NCBI GenBank assembly: GCA_021776415.1 | Contig: JAJFFY010000012.1 | Span: 1-33,545, forward strand | Length of the DNA stretch: 33,545 bases | Direction: 5' to 3' | DNA from: Hyphococcus sp. | GTDB lineage: Bacteria; Pseudomonadota; Alphaproteobacteria; Caulobacterales; Parvularculaceae | In this document: positions 1 to 9,429 of the stretch, piece after piece | Numbering within the stretch: position 1 is the stretch's first letter | How the letters are laid out: every line of letters starts with the position of its first letter | The notes under the pieces: model-generated | Database searches by the model: none | The model's input: the letters and a program-made list of their open reading frames with translations, nothing else | What the model was told of the DNA's origin: nothing | Position numbers and translations under genes: made by a program

Positions 1-247
1 GACCACACAACCTAAGGGTGTTAACCTTATGTTAAGACCTTGATGAGAAGTTAAGAATATCTTCTCCCGAGAAGATACCCCACCATACCCCACGACAGTG
101 AGTACCGGCCGCGTTTTTCCCCAAAACGCGGCCGTCTCATATCATCGCCCCGAATATGAGCGCGAGCGCAGAAAACTTTGCCAAATGATGCAAAAAGGTG
201 GTGGATTCGGCGGAAGGCCTTTGCTATATCCGCCGCCTCCAACGTAT
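1..247. other. Non-coding leader with two inverted repeats, upstream of tRNA-Asn
   Basis: No convincing gene is visible. There is a 20-bp palindrome at 58-77 (TATCTTCTC, CC, GAGAAGATA) and a 12-bp perfect stem at 106-134 (CGGCCGCGTTTT and its complement around a 5-base loop). The second resembles an intrinsic terminator stem, but no T-run follows it. A third, 7-bp stem (CGGCGGA/TCCGCCG, 208-235) lies just before the tRNA. Open frames crossing this stretch also run through the tRNA and are not believed. Confidence 0.5.
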
Positions 248-323
248 TCCCCGGTAGCTCAGTTGGTAGAGCAGCTGACTGTTAATCAGCTTGTCACTGG
301 TTCGAGTCCAGTCCGGGGAGCCA
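248..323 (+). tRNA. tRNA-Asn (anticodon GTT)
   Basis: The sequence folds as a standard cloverleaf of 76 bases with an encoded CCA end. The acceptor arm is TCCCCGG paired with CCGGGGA, the D-arm contains AGCTCAGTTGGTAGAGC, the anticodon stem is GCTGA/TCAGC around loop CTGTTAA with anticodon GTT, and the T-arm contains GGTTCGAGTCC. It stands alone, with no second tRNA visible nearby. No integrase or att-like duplication of its 3' end was seen next to it. Confidence 0.97.
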
Positions 324-512
324 TTTCATACAACAGCCCATCTCAATATTACAGAAAAAACCTCAAAGTCGAAAACTGTGAGCTGTCCGCCATGATGGCG
401 CTCACAATGAAGATACCTTACACGAAGTGCTCAGAGAACGATTATTGTCAATCCGCCTGTGTCTCAGAGATTCGTCTACATAACAATATATGACATTTTC
501 GCCCACCTAAAT

Positions 513-1232
513 TTACTCCTTGCTACGCCGTAGTTCTGCAAAGGGTTCGAATATCGTTGCCGGCAGCGCCACTTTCAAAATGTTATCGTCCACCTCTATC
601 CAGTAAGCTCGCCCGTTCATGGCCCGGCTTTCTACCAAGAACCAGCGACGGGTTTCATCTTGGTAGAGATTATAATCGAGCGCCTCGACCTCGCCTTCTG
701 TTGTTATCGTAAGTTTTTTCGCACCATTAGCGGAAAATTCCCAATGCCGCTGATTGTCATACCAAGCCCCGTCGAGTGCGAGCGTGGTATGTGATATCGG
801 CTCTCCAATCACTAGCAAAGAAACCTTTGTGCCTTTTGGCCTAAGCCAGACGCTGCCCGCATCGGCGGCTTGCGCAGTGGCTGATGCAGTCAGGGTAAAT
901 TCCATTAGCCCAGATGATTCCGGCGGCGCCCGCACCAAAACATCCCCGACCGCGCCGCTGGACAGAAAATAAACCCCTGAATAGACAATAGAAACGTCCA
1001 TTGGCAGCGGGTGCGGCTCGGTGTGAACATCGCCATAGATTATACTGGTAATATTTCGTTCGCCGCCGACAAGTCTTTGGCTAATTGGCACTAGAACCGT
1101 TGCGCCCGGTCGCGTTTCAATGATGATGAACGAAGGATAATTCTGCCGGCCTTCTTGGATTTCGGACCAAACAAAATATCCGACCCCGAATATGACTAAC
1201 ACCAACAAACTGTACCGGACGAGCTTATTCAC
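513..1232 (-). CDS. Membrane-anchored hypothetical protein
   Basis: I do not recognise this 239-residue protein. Residues about 5-23 form one hydrophobic segment after a short basic start, so it is probably an N-in membrane anchor or an uncleaved signal. The rest (about 215 residues) would lie in the periplasm and is rich in alternating hydrophobic residues, suggesting beta structure. The start is a GTG preceded by AGGAG six bases upstream, which supports it well. It is the last gene of a minus-strand run of four genes for exported proteins and follows its neighbour by 39 bases. No catalytic motif is visible. Confidence 0.75.
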   Translation of the reverse strand: MNKLVRYSLLVLVIFGVGYFVWSEIQEGRQNYPSFIIIETRPGATVLVPISQRLVGGERNITSIIYGDVHTEPHPLPMDVSIVYSGVYFLSSGAVGDVLVRAPPESSGLMEFTLTASATAQAADAGSVWLRPKGTKVSLLVIGEPISHTTLALDGAWYDNQRHWEFSANGAKKLTITTEGEVEALDYNLYQDETRRWFLVESRAMNGRAYWIEVDDNILKVALPATIFEPFAELRRSKE

Positions 1233-1271
1233 ATTATACTCCTATTGAATATACGCGCGCGGCGGCGCCAA

Positions 1272-1898
1272 TTATTTTCGATGGTCAAAATCTGTAAATT
1301 CGGCAAAAGTAGAAAGGTCGAGGCGTTTGGTCATGATGGCCAAGTCTCGCTCACAATCCGCATAGTCGCATGCCATTGAAACAATCCCGGCAGAACCGAC
1401 TTTGAAAACACGTTCCGCTTTGTCTTTCTCTTGCGCCGAAACGCCAGTAAAGCCTCGATGGCTTATGGACCTCATACCGGCGGCTTCCAGCTCGGCGCCC
1501 AACGCTTCGTTGGCGATATTTGCTGCGGCGATGACGTCAACATTGGCTGCGGCTTCAATATCTGACGTGTCCGCAACGACAATAATGAATCGATCGCCGG
1601 ATTTATAGCGGCGCGTCGCTTGCAACCTGACGCTCACGCCGACATCCGTACCAGACATGCCTGAGACAAAGGCCTCAAAACCGGATGTAATCGTTTCCCG
1701 ATCTTCCAGCTCCAGCTCTCCGATAGTCCACCCCGCCATCGGCTCGGGAAACAGGGCGGCTATATGAGCATTTGACCATTCCGCATGGATATCTGTTGCG
1801 AGGCTCTGAGGCGGTAGCGAAATGCAGAACAAAACTAATACGCCTGCCGCTCCAATACGCGTCATATGCCTGATACATTCTGGAGCACGGATTTTCAT
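1272..1898 (-). CDS. Exported hypothetical protein
   Basis: This 208-residue protein has a signal peptide: a basic start (MKIRAPECIRHMTR), a hydrophobic core (IGAAGVLVLFCISL) and a likely cleavage after SLA near residue 34. I do not recognise the mature domain. It ends with two cysteines in a short CDYADC motif that could form a disulfide in the periplasm. The ATG at 1898 is preferred over an in-frame ATG at 1940, because GGGAAGA lies about 10 bases upstream of it and because the upstream Sel1 gene should end at 1916 when its frame is corrected. It sits in the same transcription unit as the Sel1 gene and the gene at 513. Confidence 0.75.
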   Translation of the reverse strand: MKIRAPECIRHMTRIGAAGVLVLFCISLPPQSLATDIHAEWSNAHIAALFPEPMAGWTIGELELEDRETITSGFEAFVSGMSGTDVGVSVRLQATRRYKSGDRFIIVVADTSDIEAAANVDVIAAANIANEALGAELEAAGMRSISHRGFTGVSAQEKDKAERVFKVGSAGIVSMACDYADCERDLAIMTKRLDLSTFAEFTDFDHRK

Positions 1899-1915
1899 GG
1901 TTATAAATCTTCCCG

Positions 1916-4111
1916 TTACTGTCCTTTTTGTAATAGCCATGACCGCCTGCGGCGCTCTCGATGAGATCGAACTTTGTCGCGCGAAGCGCGGTTTTTAGGA
2001 TTTCAACATCCTCGGGCTTATCCGCATCGCCATTCAATGTTTCAGCGCGAACGACAATGTGGGCATTCAGCGGAACCTGAATGAGCGCTTCATTGGGGCC
2101 GTCGGATCTGATCGTCGTGTTGAACCCACCATAGGCGCCGAAACGGACATACATATTGGCTCCCGCCTCAAGGATGCTGCGCGCAACCTTCGTATCATTG
2201 CTTTCCATCCGCCGCCGTGCATCTTCAGAATATCGCCGCGCTTGCGCTACTTCGGTTTTAATTTTTTCTGCATGTTCATAATTGCTCAGCAAAACGCGCA
2301 CAATATATTCCCTGCCGGTTGCGCTCTGTCGATAACGGCGTTGAAAAATTATCGGATAAATAACGTCGCTGCTCGAAAGGCTTGCATGTTTCACTGGTTC
2401 TTTGGTTGTCTGATGTTCTATCGACTGCGCTGTCCAGCCTGAGGGCGCGGGCGGCAATGATGCCGCATAATAAAGGTGCAGAATTTTATCATATTTGCTC
2501 GATAGCAGCTTGTTCGATTCCTGGTTGAGATAAAGCCGGTCGAGCCAATACATTGCCGGTCGCAGATTATTTTTGCCAATTTCATAATTGGCTAGCCAAA
2601 GCTCGGCTCCCGAATATTCATCAGCTGCTTTTCTGAACCACTGCGCGGCGGTAGTGTCGTTCCGGCTCACTCCCAGCCCTCTGGCGTAGTGGCGGCCGAT
2701 CCGAAACGCCACAAGCGGCGTTGCTTTGATCGCGTCAGCGCGTTTGTAATATTTGAAAGCCGCAGCGTAGTCCCGGTCTAGGCCATGCCCGTCTTCTCCG
2801 TATAGATCTCTTTCGTAAAGGTCGCCGATCACTATCATTGCGTCGGTGTTGCCCAGCGCAGCCGCCATCTTAAACCATTTGACGGCCTCCAAATAGTCTT
2901 TGGCGTCGTCCGGGTCCGGCTGAACCCCGCCAAAGAGCGAGACGATATCCACATTAGCCAAGGCGCCGTGGCGGATCTTTACCGCGACTTCCATCAACGT
3001 ATCATCGAGGGCAATGGCAGCAGCCCTGTTTTTTTGCGCAACTGCTTTTTGCATCCAGAACCGGGCCTTTTCAAAATCACGCGGAACCAAAACAACCGGG
3101 ACGCCGACATAGATAAATCCGAGACTGATTTGCGCGTCAAAATCACCAGCATTCGCCAAATCCGCCAAAATCCGCACGCCACTATCGACGTCGCCGCTTT
3201 TCAACGCCTGGTTCACACGCTCTACCGCTGGCGACTGTTGCGCAGCGACGTCCGGCGTCGCACCCATCGCTGCAATCCGCGCCAGGCCGTCTTGTGCATC
3301 CTTCACACCTTTCGCCGCCGCTTCACGATACCATTTTGCGGCTAATTTCATGTCGCGTGGCACGCCGCGCCCGTATTCGTACATTTCGCCGAGATTGGTT
3401 TTTGCGCGAGGATCGCCAGCGGCGACGCCCTTGCGCGTCCACAGCACCGTGGCATCGAAATCTTTTTCAACGCCTTTGCCGGCATAGAGCAAATGACCGT
3501 AATTGACTTGCGACGGCGTATAACCAGCTTCAGCCGCGCGGCGCCACAATCCCGCAGCGCGTTTGTAATCCTGCCGGACGCTCTTGCCCTCGTAATAGTA
3601 ATAGCCAAGGAAATACAGCGCTTCAGAAAGGTTTTGGTCCGCCGCTTTTTGATACTAATTAATCGCTAGCGCATTGCTTTGTTTAAGGCCCTGGCCATTG
3701 GCGTAAAGTGCGCCGAGCATATGTTGCGCGTCGGCAAGACCGAGATCAGCGGATTGGCGGAACCATTTTTCAGCCTCCGCATCGCTCTACGGGGCGCCGT
3801 CGCCTTTGTAAAATGCAACCCCGACGTAATACATGGCGATCCGGTCTTTGTCGCTTCTTGCAGCCAGGCTCCAAAGGCCAAAGGCGGCTGTCTTATCGCC
3901 AGCCGCGACAGCGTGATTTGCTAAGTCCTTCAGATTGATGCTTTTATTTTTTACGCGCTGCTTCGTTATGCGCTTTCAGACAGCCATCAGCGTTGTAATA
4001 ACCCGGGTTACAGACCCGGAAGTCCCCGGATGCATGCGCGGAAAAGCTCGCGGCGAGGCATAGAAGAACCGCAAACATCATCAGTATGTATTTTGGATAT
4101 AATCGAGCCAT
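1916..4111 (-). pseudogene. Exported Sel1-repeat protein, broken by two frameshifts and two stops
   Basis: Reading through four lesions gives one coherent protein of about 731 residues: a signal peptide (MARLYPKYILMMFAVLLCLA, then cleavage near AHA), at least five Sel1-like repeats of the pattern A-x-LG-x2-Y-x2-G-x-GV-x2-D-x3-A-x2-W-x3-AA-x2-G, more degenerate repeats, and a C-terminal region without known motifs. Sel1 proteins are solenoid scaffolds for protein-protein contacts. The lesions, in reading order, are: an A6 run (3947-3952, plus-strand T) where removing one base joins the signal peptide to the repeats; TAG at 3787-3789 after GAP; TAG at 3655-3657 where the repeat consensus wants Trp (AIN-stop-YQKAA); and an A5 run (1925-1929) where one more base gives ...GYYKKGQ-stop at 1916. 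The net indel is zero. The largest intact piece is 1675-3549, whose last 80 or so residues are out of frame. Decay or consensus error are both possible. Confidence 0.8.
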
Positions 4112-4147
4112 GATAGATGCTGCCAATTATTTCAAATTTTACGCCGC

Positions 4148-4747
4148 TTACGGAACTATCAAGTAATCGCGCTCAGACTGCACCCGGGAAATGTTTGATA
4201 TTCCCGGCGATTGTTTCATCGCCGCGAGCACTTTATCGTAATATTTGGCGGCTTCGGCCTCGATACTGGTAGCCATGGTAAGTCGCGCTTTTGAAATATT
4301 TGCCAAAACCTCGATATAGTAGCTGCCCGGAAATTCCGGGTATGCAAGCGAAAATATGCGGGCTTGATTGATCAACAAGTCCGCTTCGGCTCTGCTAGCG
4401 CCGCCATAGAAATTTATTGCATTTGCCCGCGCCAGATCCGTCATCGCGAAGGCCATTAAAGTGTTGACGTGCTCGGCACCCCATTCCTTTTGCGCCGCCT
4501 TCAAAGCCTTGCGTGCATTGTCTTCCATTTCTTCATAATGTTTAGTGACAATGTCATGAATTGCGAAATTCATTCGTTTGGAATATTCTTTTTCGCGCTT
4601 CGACAGGTCTGTACCAAGATAAGTTAATTCTACCGTCACATCTTCCATCCAGCTCTCTGCGTAAGCGGGGCCCGGCACGATATGCGTGGCAAACAGAAGG
4701 CCTGAAATACCAACAACCATTGCTGTTGGGTTGATTTTCTTAAACAC
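4148..4747 (-). CDS. Exported, helical hypothetical protein
   Basis: This 199-residue protein begins with a clear signal peptide: MFKKINPTAMVVGISGLLFA followed by a likely cleavage after AYA near residue 30. The mature part is strongly helical and charged, with repeated Ala-rich amphipathic stretches (for example NARKALKAAQKEW), which could be TPR-like, but I see no complete repeat. It is the first gene of the four-gene minus-strand cluster; the Sel1 gene follows after 36 bases. The 397 bases upstream separate it from a divergent regulator gene, so the two may share a control region. Function unknown. Confidence 0.75.
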   Translation of the reverse strand: MFKKINPTAMVVGISGLLFATHIVPGPAYAESWMEDVTVELTYLGTDLSKREKEYSKRMNFAIHDIVTKHYEEMEDNARKALKAAQKEWGAEHVNTLMAFAMTDLARANAINFYGGASRAEADLLINQARIFSLAYPEFPGSYYIEVLANISKARLTMATSIEAEAAKYYDKVLAAMKQSPGISNISRVQSERDYLIVP

Positions 4748-5144
4748 AGTAATTTTCCTCTCCAGCTCGCCTGTTCGGAGTGGCGCGGTTTTCTTTCTGC
4801 ACCCAAAGCGACTCTCTTCGAGCGCAAAAGATGCAGCACGACATTTCGTCGTTTTCGCCTGGCTGCGTTGACTCGGTCACCTGCAAATGACCACGGGCGC
4901 GACCTGTAGAGATCGTCAGGCGATAGCAAGAAACGCTAGCCGCGTCAGCGCCGTAAAATCTTGAAAGAAATTGTATTTTCCTTAGAGGAAAGCTTAAGAA
5001 TAACTGAAGGTGGAGAAATTGGGACGTCGTATGCGAAATTTATCCACCAGTTCCGGTATTCACATTCCCGGCATTGCATATCTGTGCCCCGGACAGATTT
5101 GCAGTGCAGCAATAGTACTGGCACAGTAGTTTCGGGAGAAAGTC
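4748..5144. promoter_or_regulatory. Divergent intergenic region between exported-protein cluster and TolB/TPR regulator
   Basis: No gene is supported in these 397 bases. A short inverted repeat TTTCCT-TAG-AGGAAA lies around 4977-4992. A Shine-Dalgarno-like GGGAG lies just upstream of the ATG at 5145. Both flanking genes point away, so promoters for both should be here, but I cannot place -10/-35 boxes with confidence. Confidence 0.4.
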
Positions 5145-7100
5145 ATGTCGAATGTTCGATTGTGGGCCTCGGAATGGGACCGAACGTTTGTTCTCGCGGG
5201 CAGGCGCATTGATCCGGCCGACCGGCGTATAAAAACGGCTGACGCTCATTCAGAAATTGAGCCCCGCGTGATGGCCGTTCTGATCGCGCTCGCGCGCAGG
5301 CAAGGCGAAACCGTGCGCCGCCAGGACTTAATCGACCTGGTATGGCGCGGTGCGCCCGGCGCCGACCCATCTCTTAGCAATGCTATTTCCTTGTTACGAA
5401 GTGCGCTCGGCGACACGGATGCAGAAAACCGGCTCATACAGACAATCCCTAAGCAGGGTTACCGCCTTACCGTCCCTGTAGAGCGGAGCGCATTACCCGA
5501 CGGAAAAAAACTCTCACCCGCCTCAACAACAGGCGGTGACGTTGCAGACGATGCCAGCGGTGGAATTTTCGGCGCAAGAGTTATGCGTCGCACGGTGCTG
5601 GCAGGCGCCGCATTCGCTGTCGCAACTTTGTCGGTCTTTTTGCTATTAGATCGCACGGAGCTCAGCAATACGTCCGTTGGTATTGAAAACATTTCTGAAT
5701 TTGAACCTCGATCGATCGCCGTGCTGCCTTTCGTGAATATGAGTTCTGACATTGCCAATGACTATTTTTCTGACGGCATGGCGGAAGAAATCCTCAACGC
5801 ATTGGCGCAGGTTGACTCTCTGAAAGTGGCCTCACGTACGGATTCATTTCGATTTCGCGGTGAAAATGCATCCATTGAGGAAATATCAAAACGCCTGAAA
5901 GTCGCTAATATCCTCGAAGGAAGCGTGCGCCAGGAAGACAATCAATTGCGCGTCACCGTGCAACTTATCTCAGCGTCAGACGGGCGGCATCTGTGGTCGT
6001 CAACATATGATCGCAAAGCCGGCGATATTTTTGCGATCCAGCAGGATATTGCACTAAATATCGCAAACGCGCTTGTTGACGAACTCAGCGATGCCGAGCG
6101 GGAACGCGTTACAAGTTTACCGACGAAGAATCTTGAAGCCTATGACTACTTCCTGATTGGCAACTACCAGCTCCGCCAGTGGACGATCGATGACAATCGT
6201 CGCGCATTGGTCTCGTTCAAAGCGGCTGTCGAACTCGATCCAAAATTTGCGGAAGCCCATCTTGGAATGGGCAGGGCTTATTATTATGCCGGCACGCATT
6301 ATGGCTGGATGACTCCCGCTGAGGCCATGCCGAAAGTGAAGGCTTCACTGGTCCACGGCATCTCATCAACCAATCCGGTAACGCGCGCCGCGGCGCTTTC
6401 GATTTATGGCGACGTCCTGACCTGGAATGACCAGGACTGGCGGGGCGCCCTTGCTGCTTTTCAACGCGCTTATGAAATATCGGGAACGCCCGCGCTTGGA
6501 TATGCGCTCACTAACTCGATTGTCGGAAATCACGACGCCGCAATCGGCATACTGCAAAAAAGCATAGACAGCGGCGATACTGATAATGGTACGAGAAACA
6601 ATCTTGCCTGGGCGTATTTCAATGCACGCCGTTATGAGGACGCATTGCGCGAAGCGGAAGCGGTTTTATTATCCGATGGCACATTTGCTGACGGCTATCG
6701 GGTTCTTGGTAGGGCGCAACTTCTATTAGGTGAAGCCGATGCAGCGATAAACTCGTTTTCAAAAGCTGTGCAGTTACTGGAGGGCGCGCCACTGGCCCGA
6801 TCCGATCTAGCCGTCGCTTATGCCCGCACTGGCCGCGTGACAGAAGCGCGTGTAATACTTAAAGAAATTCTCAATACAGATGAATATGTGCCGGCGCCAT
6901 TGATTGCACAAATATACGCAAATCTCGGCGAAAGCGATGCAGCGTTTAAATGGCTGGAAAAAGGCATAGACGAAGGCGCGAGAGGTGTAATCTTTCTCAA
7001 AATAAATCCGCTTTACGACCCTCAGCGCAATGATCCGCGGTTCTCTGGACTGTTAACTAGGCTGAATCTGGCCCCCAACATTCGCTCGCCTCGCAACTGA
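5145..7100 (+). CDS. Membrane regulator: winged-helix head, TM segment, TolB-like domain, TPRs
   Basis: The 651-residue protein has four parts. Residues about 10-105 match a CadC/OmpR-type winged helix (E-PRVMAVLIALARR-x-GE-V-RQDLID-VW near the start, QTIPKQGYRL at the wing). Residues about 150-170 are a single transmembrane segment. Residues about 188-315 are the TolB-N/adenylate-cyclase-like domain (SIAVLPFVNMSSD, DYFSDGMAEEILNALA, LEGSVRQ, LWSSTYDR). Residues about 325-640 are TPRs. Related proteins are anchored transcription regulators that sense through the periplasmic part; the ligand is not predictable here. It is divergent from the exported-protein cluster at 513-4747, which makes that cluster a candidate target, and convergent with a second TolB/TPR gene. 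GGGAG upstream supports the ATG. Confidence 0.85.
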   Translation: MSNVRLWASEWDRTFVLAGRRIDPADRRIKTADAHSEIEPRVMAVLIALARRQGETVRRQDLIDLVWRGAPGADPSLSNAISLLRSALGDTDAENRLIQTIPKQGYRLTVPVERSALPDGKKLSPASTTGGDVADDASGGIFGARVMRRTVLAGAAFAVATLSVFLLLDRTELSNTSVGIENISEFEPRSIAVLPFVNMSSDIANDYFSDGMAEEILNALAQVDSLKVASRTDSFRFRGENASIEEISKRLKVANILEGSVRQEDNQLRVTVQLISASDGRHLWSSTYDRKAGDIFAIQQDIALNIANALVDELSDAERERVTSLPTKNLEAYDYFLIGNYQLRQWTIDDNRRALVSFKAAVELDPKFAEAHLGMGRAYYYAGTHYGWMTPAEAMPKVKASLVHGISSTNPVTRAAALSIYGDVLTWNDQDWRGALAAFQRAYEISGTPALGYALTNSIVGNHDAAIGILQKSIDSGDTDNGTRNNLAWAYFNARRYEDALREAEAVLLSDGTFADGYRVLGRAQLLLGEADAAINSFSKAVQLLEGAPLARSDLAVAYARTGRVTEARVILKEILNTDEYVPAPLIAQIYANLGESDAAFKWLEKGIDEGARGVIFLKINPLYDPQRNDPRFSGLLTRLNLAPNIRSPRN

Positions 7101-7211
7101 ACAATCACCGTTATCCAGAATTGGCGCGCCATAAGCGATAAAACTGCGAACTGGCGGATGGTATGGCTCTAAGCTATTGAGTTCTTTGTTCATAAAATGA
7201 TGTATAAGCGA

Positions 7212-9230
7212 CTATTTGACGAGGCCAATCCGCAACAACAACTCTTCAAAACGCGGGTCAGACCTCAGTCCATCCATTTCTGGCGCAACATTGAGCCACG
7301 CCATGGATCGACTACGAAGATCATAGGCTTCTTCCAGCAAAGCAAACGCCTTATCATTTTCTCCCAAGCCCGCGTGAATTGTCGCCAGATGGTAGGGTGA
7401 GACATAGTCTTCTTTGCGAAGGGCTTCGAGTTTCCTGAGCGCTTCTCGCGCCTGATCAGGGTGATCTGAAATCGCATATGTATATCCAAGCGCGCTAATG
7501 GGCAGTGCGTGTCCTCCACCAGCGGCGATCGATTTGCTAAAATAAGAAAGCGCCTCGTTAAATTCCCGAAGGTGTAAATGATACTGACCGACGCCCCAAA
7601 GGACGCCCCAGTGGTTAGGATAAACTTCCGCTGTTTGTTCAAACGTCTTCTTGGCGTCAATTAGATTGTCCGCTTGCAAATATTGCCAACCTAGATTGAC
7701 GCCTGCAGCGCGCGATAACGGGTCAAGTCTTCTGGCTGCCTTCGCCTCCTTGATTGCCTCATCTTGCCTACCCATGGCCTCGAGATAAAAGCTGTAAAAT
7801 ATGTGGGCTCTTGAATAGCTCGGGTTTATTTCTATCGCGCGTTCGAATGATTCCTCCGCACTGCGCCAGTCCCAATCATACTTTAACTGAATGATTCCAA
7901 GAAAGGCATGGGGCTCGGCTCGCTGGCTATCGAGTCTCAGCGATTCCATAACGGCTTTTTTCGCCGCGGGCATCCCTTCACTCGGTTTGACCAATTCAAA
8001 ACCATGACCGCCCAACAAGCAGTAGCACGCCGCCATTCCCGAATATGACGGCGCGTATTTCGGCTCTAATTCAATCGATTGTTGGAAATATTTTATCGCT
8101 TTTTTGAATCCGTCTTCCGTTATGGAATTCAAAAAGAAACGCCCCTTAAGATGGGCCTCGTAAGCTACAGGGTCGACATCGAATACTCGGGTTGAATTTT
8201 GTGTGCTTGTCGGCGTTATCTGCTCGACGATCGATGATACGATGCGCATAACGACATCGTCTTGTAGGCGGAGCACGTCAGACATTCCGCGCTCGTAGCT
8301 TTCCGCCCATAAATGACGGTCGGATTTTGCTTCAATGAGCTGGACTGAAATACGAACTCTTGTCCCCACTCTCATCACCGAACCCTCAACCAAATGGCTA
8401 ACGCCCAGTTCATTCGCGATATCCGCGATCGGCCGGTTGCTATCCTTGTAGGCGAGGGCCGATGTCATTGACGTCACATGCGCGACACGTTTTTGAGCTA
8501 ATCCGGAAATGAGGGCATCGGTCATGCCTTCGCTAAAATAATCCTCGGCGGGATCACCCGAAAAATTGCGGAGCGGCAAGACAGCTATGGAGTTGATATG
8601 ACTTGCATCCGCCTTGCGCTCGGCATGTGACCAAGGAATTGACTGTCCGGTTGCATAAAAAACGATGACTGCAACAGCTATGATCGCCGGAATTGCTATT
8701 GCGATGGAGCGTGCGCTCGCCCTAAGTGGTAGAGATTGTAGGGAAGAAGAAATATTTCCCTGTTCATTCGCTTTTTCTCTTGTGTTCACTAAGCTGAAGC
8801 AAGGAACATAGCTGCCAGTGGGAAGAGTTATCTTTACAGCGTCATCGTGACCGTTGATAGCGTTGTATTTTTCAAGCTTACCACGTAGCCGGCTCGCCTC
8901 GACACGCACAATGGAGCTTGTCTGTGGGTCAAAGGACTCATCACGATCGAAGACGTCAAGCGCGATGGGGTATTCTTTCAATTGATCTGATCGGCCGGCC
9001 AGGGTCTCCGAGACAATGAACCGTAGCAACTTTTGCAGACGTATTGATGACGTAAACTCTGCGTTGGACAGTATCCGCTCAAGTTGGTTCAGAATTTCGG
9101 CGTGAGACGGTTGGCGACGTCGTTTCGCGTCGTCATTGGGAGGTAAAGGCGCGTGGTCAGCTGGTCCTGTCACAGTTTCTCGGTTCGTATTCAGCAGTTC
9201 CGCACTAATGACTATACAGATTTTTTGCAA
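7212..9230 (-). CDS. TolB-like/TPR membrane protein with a non-CadC N-terminal head
   Basis: This 672-residue protein shares its body with the gene at 5145 but not its head. Residues about 45-145 hold a motif set seen in many TPR 'adenylate cyclase-like' proteins: ILSNAEFTSSIRLQKLLRF, then TLAGRSDQLKEYPIALDVFD, FDPQTSSIVRVEASRLRGKL and LPTGSYVP. These probably form a DNA-binding domain, but that is inference. Residues about 174-195 are a transmembrane segment, about 213-340 the TolB-N-like domain (IAVLPLRNFSGDPAEDYFSE, LVEGSVMR, LWAESYER), and about 350-650 are TPRs. No cyclase catalytic domain is present. It ends 111 bases from the convergent neighbour and its start faces the truncated-haemoglobin gene, so it could regulate that cluster. 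Confidence 0.85.
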   Translation of the reverse strand: MQKICIVISAELLNTNRETVTGPADHAPLPPNDDAKRRRQPSHAEILNQLERILSNAEFTSSIRLQKLLRFIVSETLAGRSDQLKEYPIALDVFDRDESFDPQTSSIVRVEASRLRGKLEKYNAINGHDDAVKITLPTGSYVPCFSLVNTREKANEQGNISSSLQSLPLRASARSIAIAIPAIIAVAVIVFYATGQSIPWSHAERKADASHINSIAVLPLRNFSGDPAEDYFSEGMTDALISGLAQKRVAHVTSMTSALAYKDSNRPIADIANELGVSHLVEGSVMRVGTRVRISVQLIEAKSDRHLWAESYERGMSDVLRLQDDVVMRIVSSIVEQITPTSTQNSTRVFDVDPVAYEAHLKGRFFLNSITEDGFKKAIKYFQQSIELEPKYAPSYSGMAACYCLLGGHGFELVKPSEGMPAAKKAVMESLRLDSQRAEPHAFLGIIQLKYDWDWRSAEESFERAIEINPSYSRAHIFYSFYLEAMGRQDEAIKEAKAARRLDPLSRAAGVNLGWQYLQADNLIDAKKTFEQTAEVYPNHWGVLWGVGQYHLHLREFNEALSYFSKSIAAGGGHALPISALGYTYAISDHPDQAREALRKLEALRKEDYVSPYHLATIHAGLGENDKAFALLEEAYDLRSRSMAWLNVAPEMDGLRSDPRFEELLLRIGLVK

Positions 9231-9312
9231 TGCGCATTAACATTAGTAAGCGATTGATACTACTGTTATTTGTTGGACTGTTCACGGTGCGCAATAGCTC
9301 CCGTCGGCCATG

Positions 9313-9386
9313 TTACTTCCTGTTAGAAACTTCTTCCTTTGAACAATTTGGTGAATGTTTTGGGCGTTCTCGGCCAATCCGAGCAT
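9313..9386 (+). promoter_or_regulatory. Leader element, copy 1 (shared with 12583-12657)
   Basis: A 22-base block at 9313-9334 contains CTGTTAGAAACTTC and matches the block at 12583-12604 at 20 of 22 positions. A second block, GGCCAATCCGAGCAT at 9372-9386, matches 12643-12657 at 14 of 15. The blocks start 59 bases apart here and 60 in copy 2. It lies about 50-120 bases upstream of the truncated-haemoglobin ATG, so a shared operator or promoter is likely; the binding protein is unknown. Confidence 0.6.
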
Positions 9387-9429
9387 GCGCTCCCGGAATT
9401 GAGCCCAGAATTCAGCAAAGGAGAGTTAA

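Noticed and set aside
248..323. tRNA-Asn as integration site of a genomic island
   Set aside because: No integrase lies next to it and no repeat of its 3' end was found in the window.
98..493. 131-codon plus-strand frame
   Set aside because: It reads straight through the tRNA-Asn gene and has no protein-like features.
7101..7211. Terminator between the convergent regulators
   Set aside because: I looked for a stem with a T-run on either strand and found none convincing.
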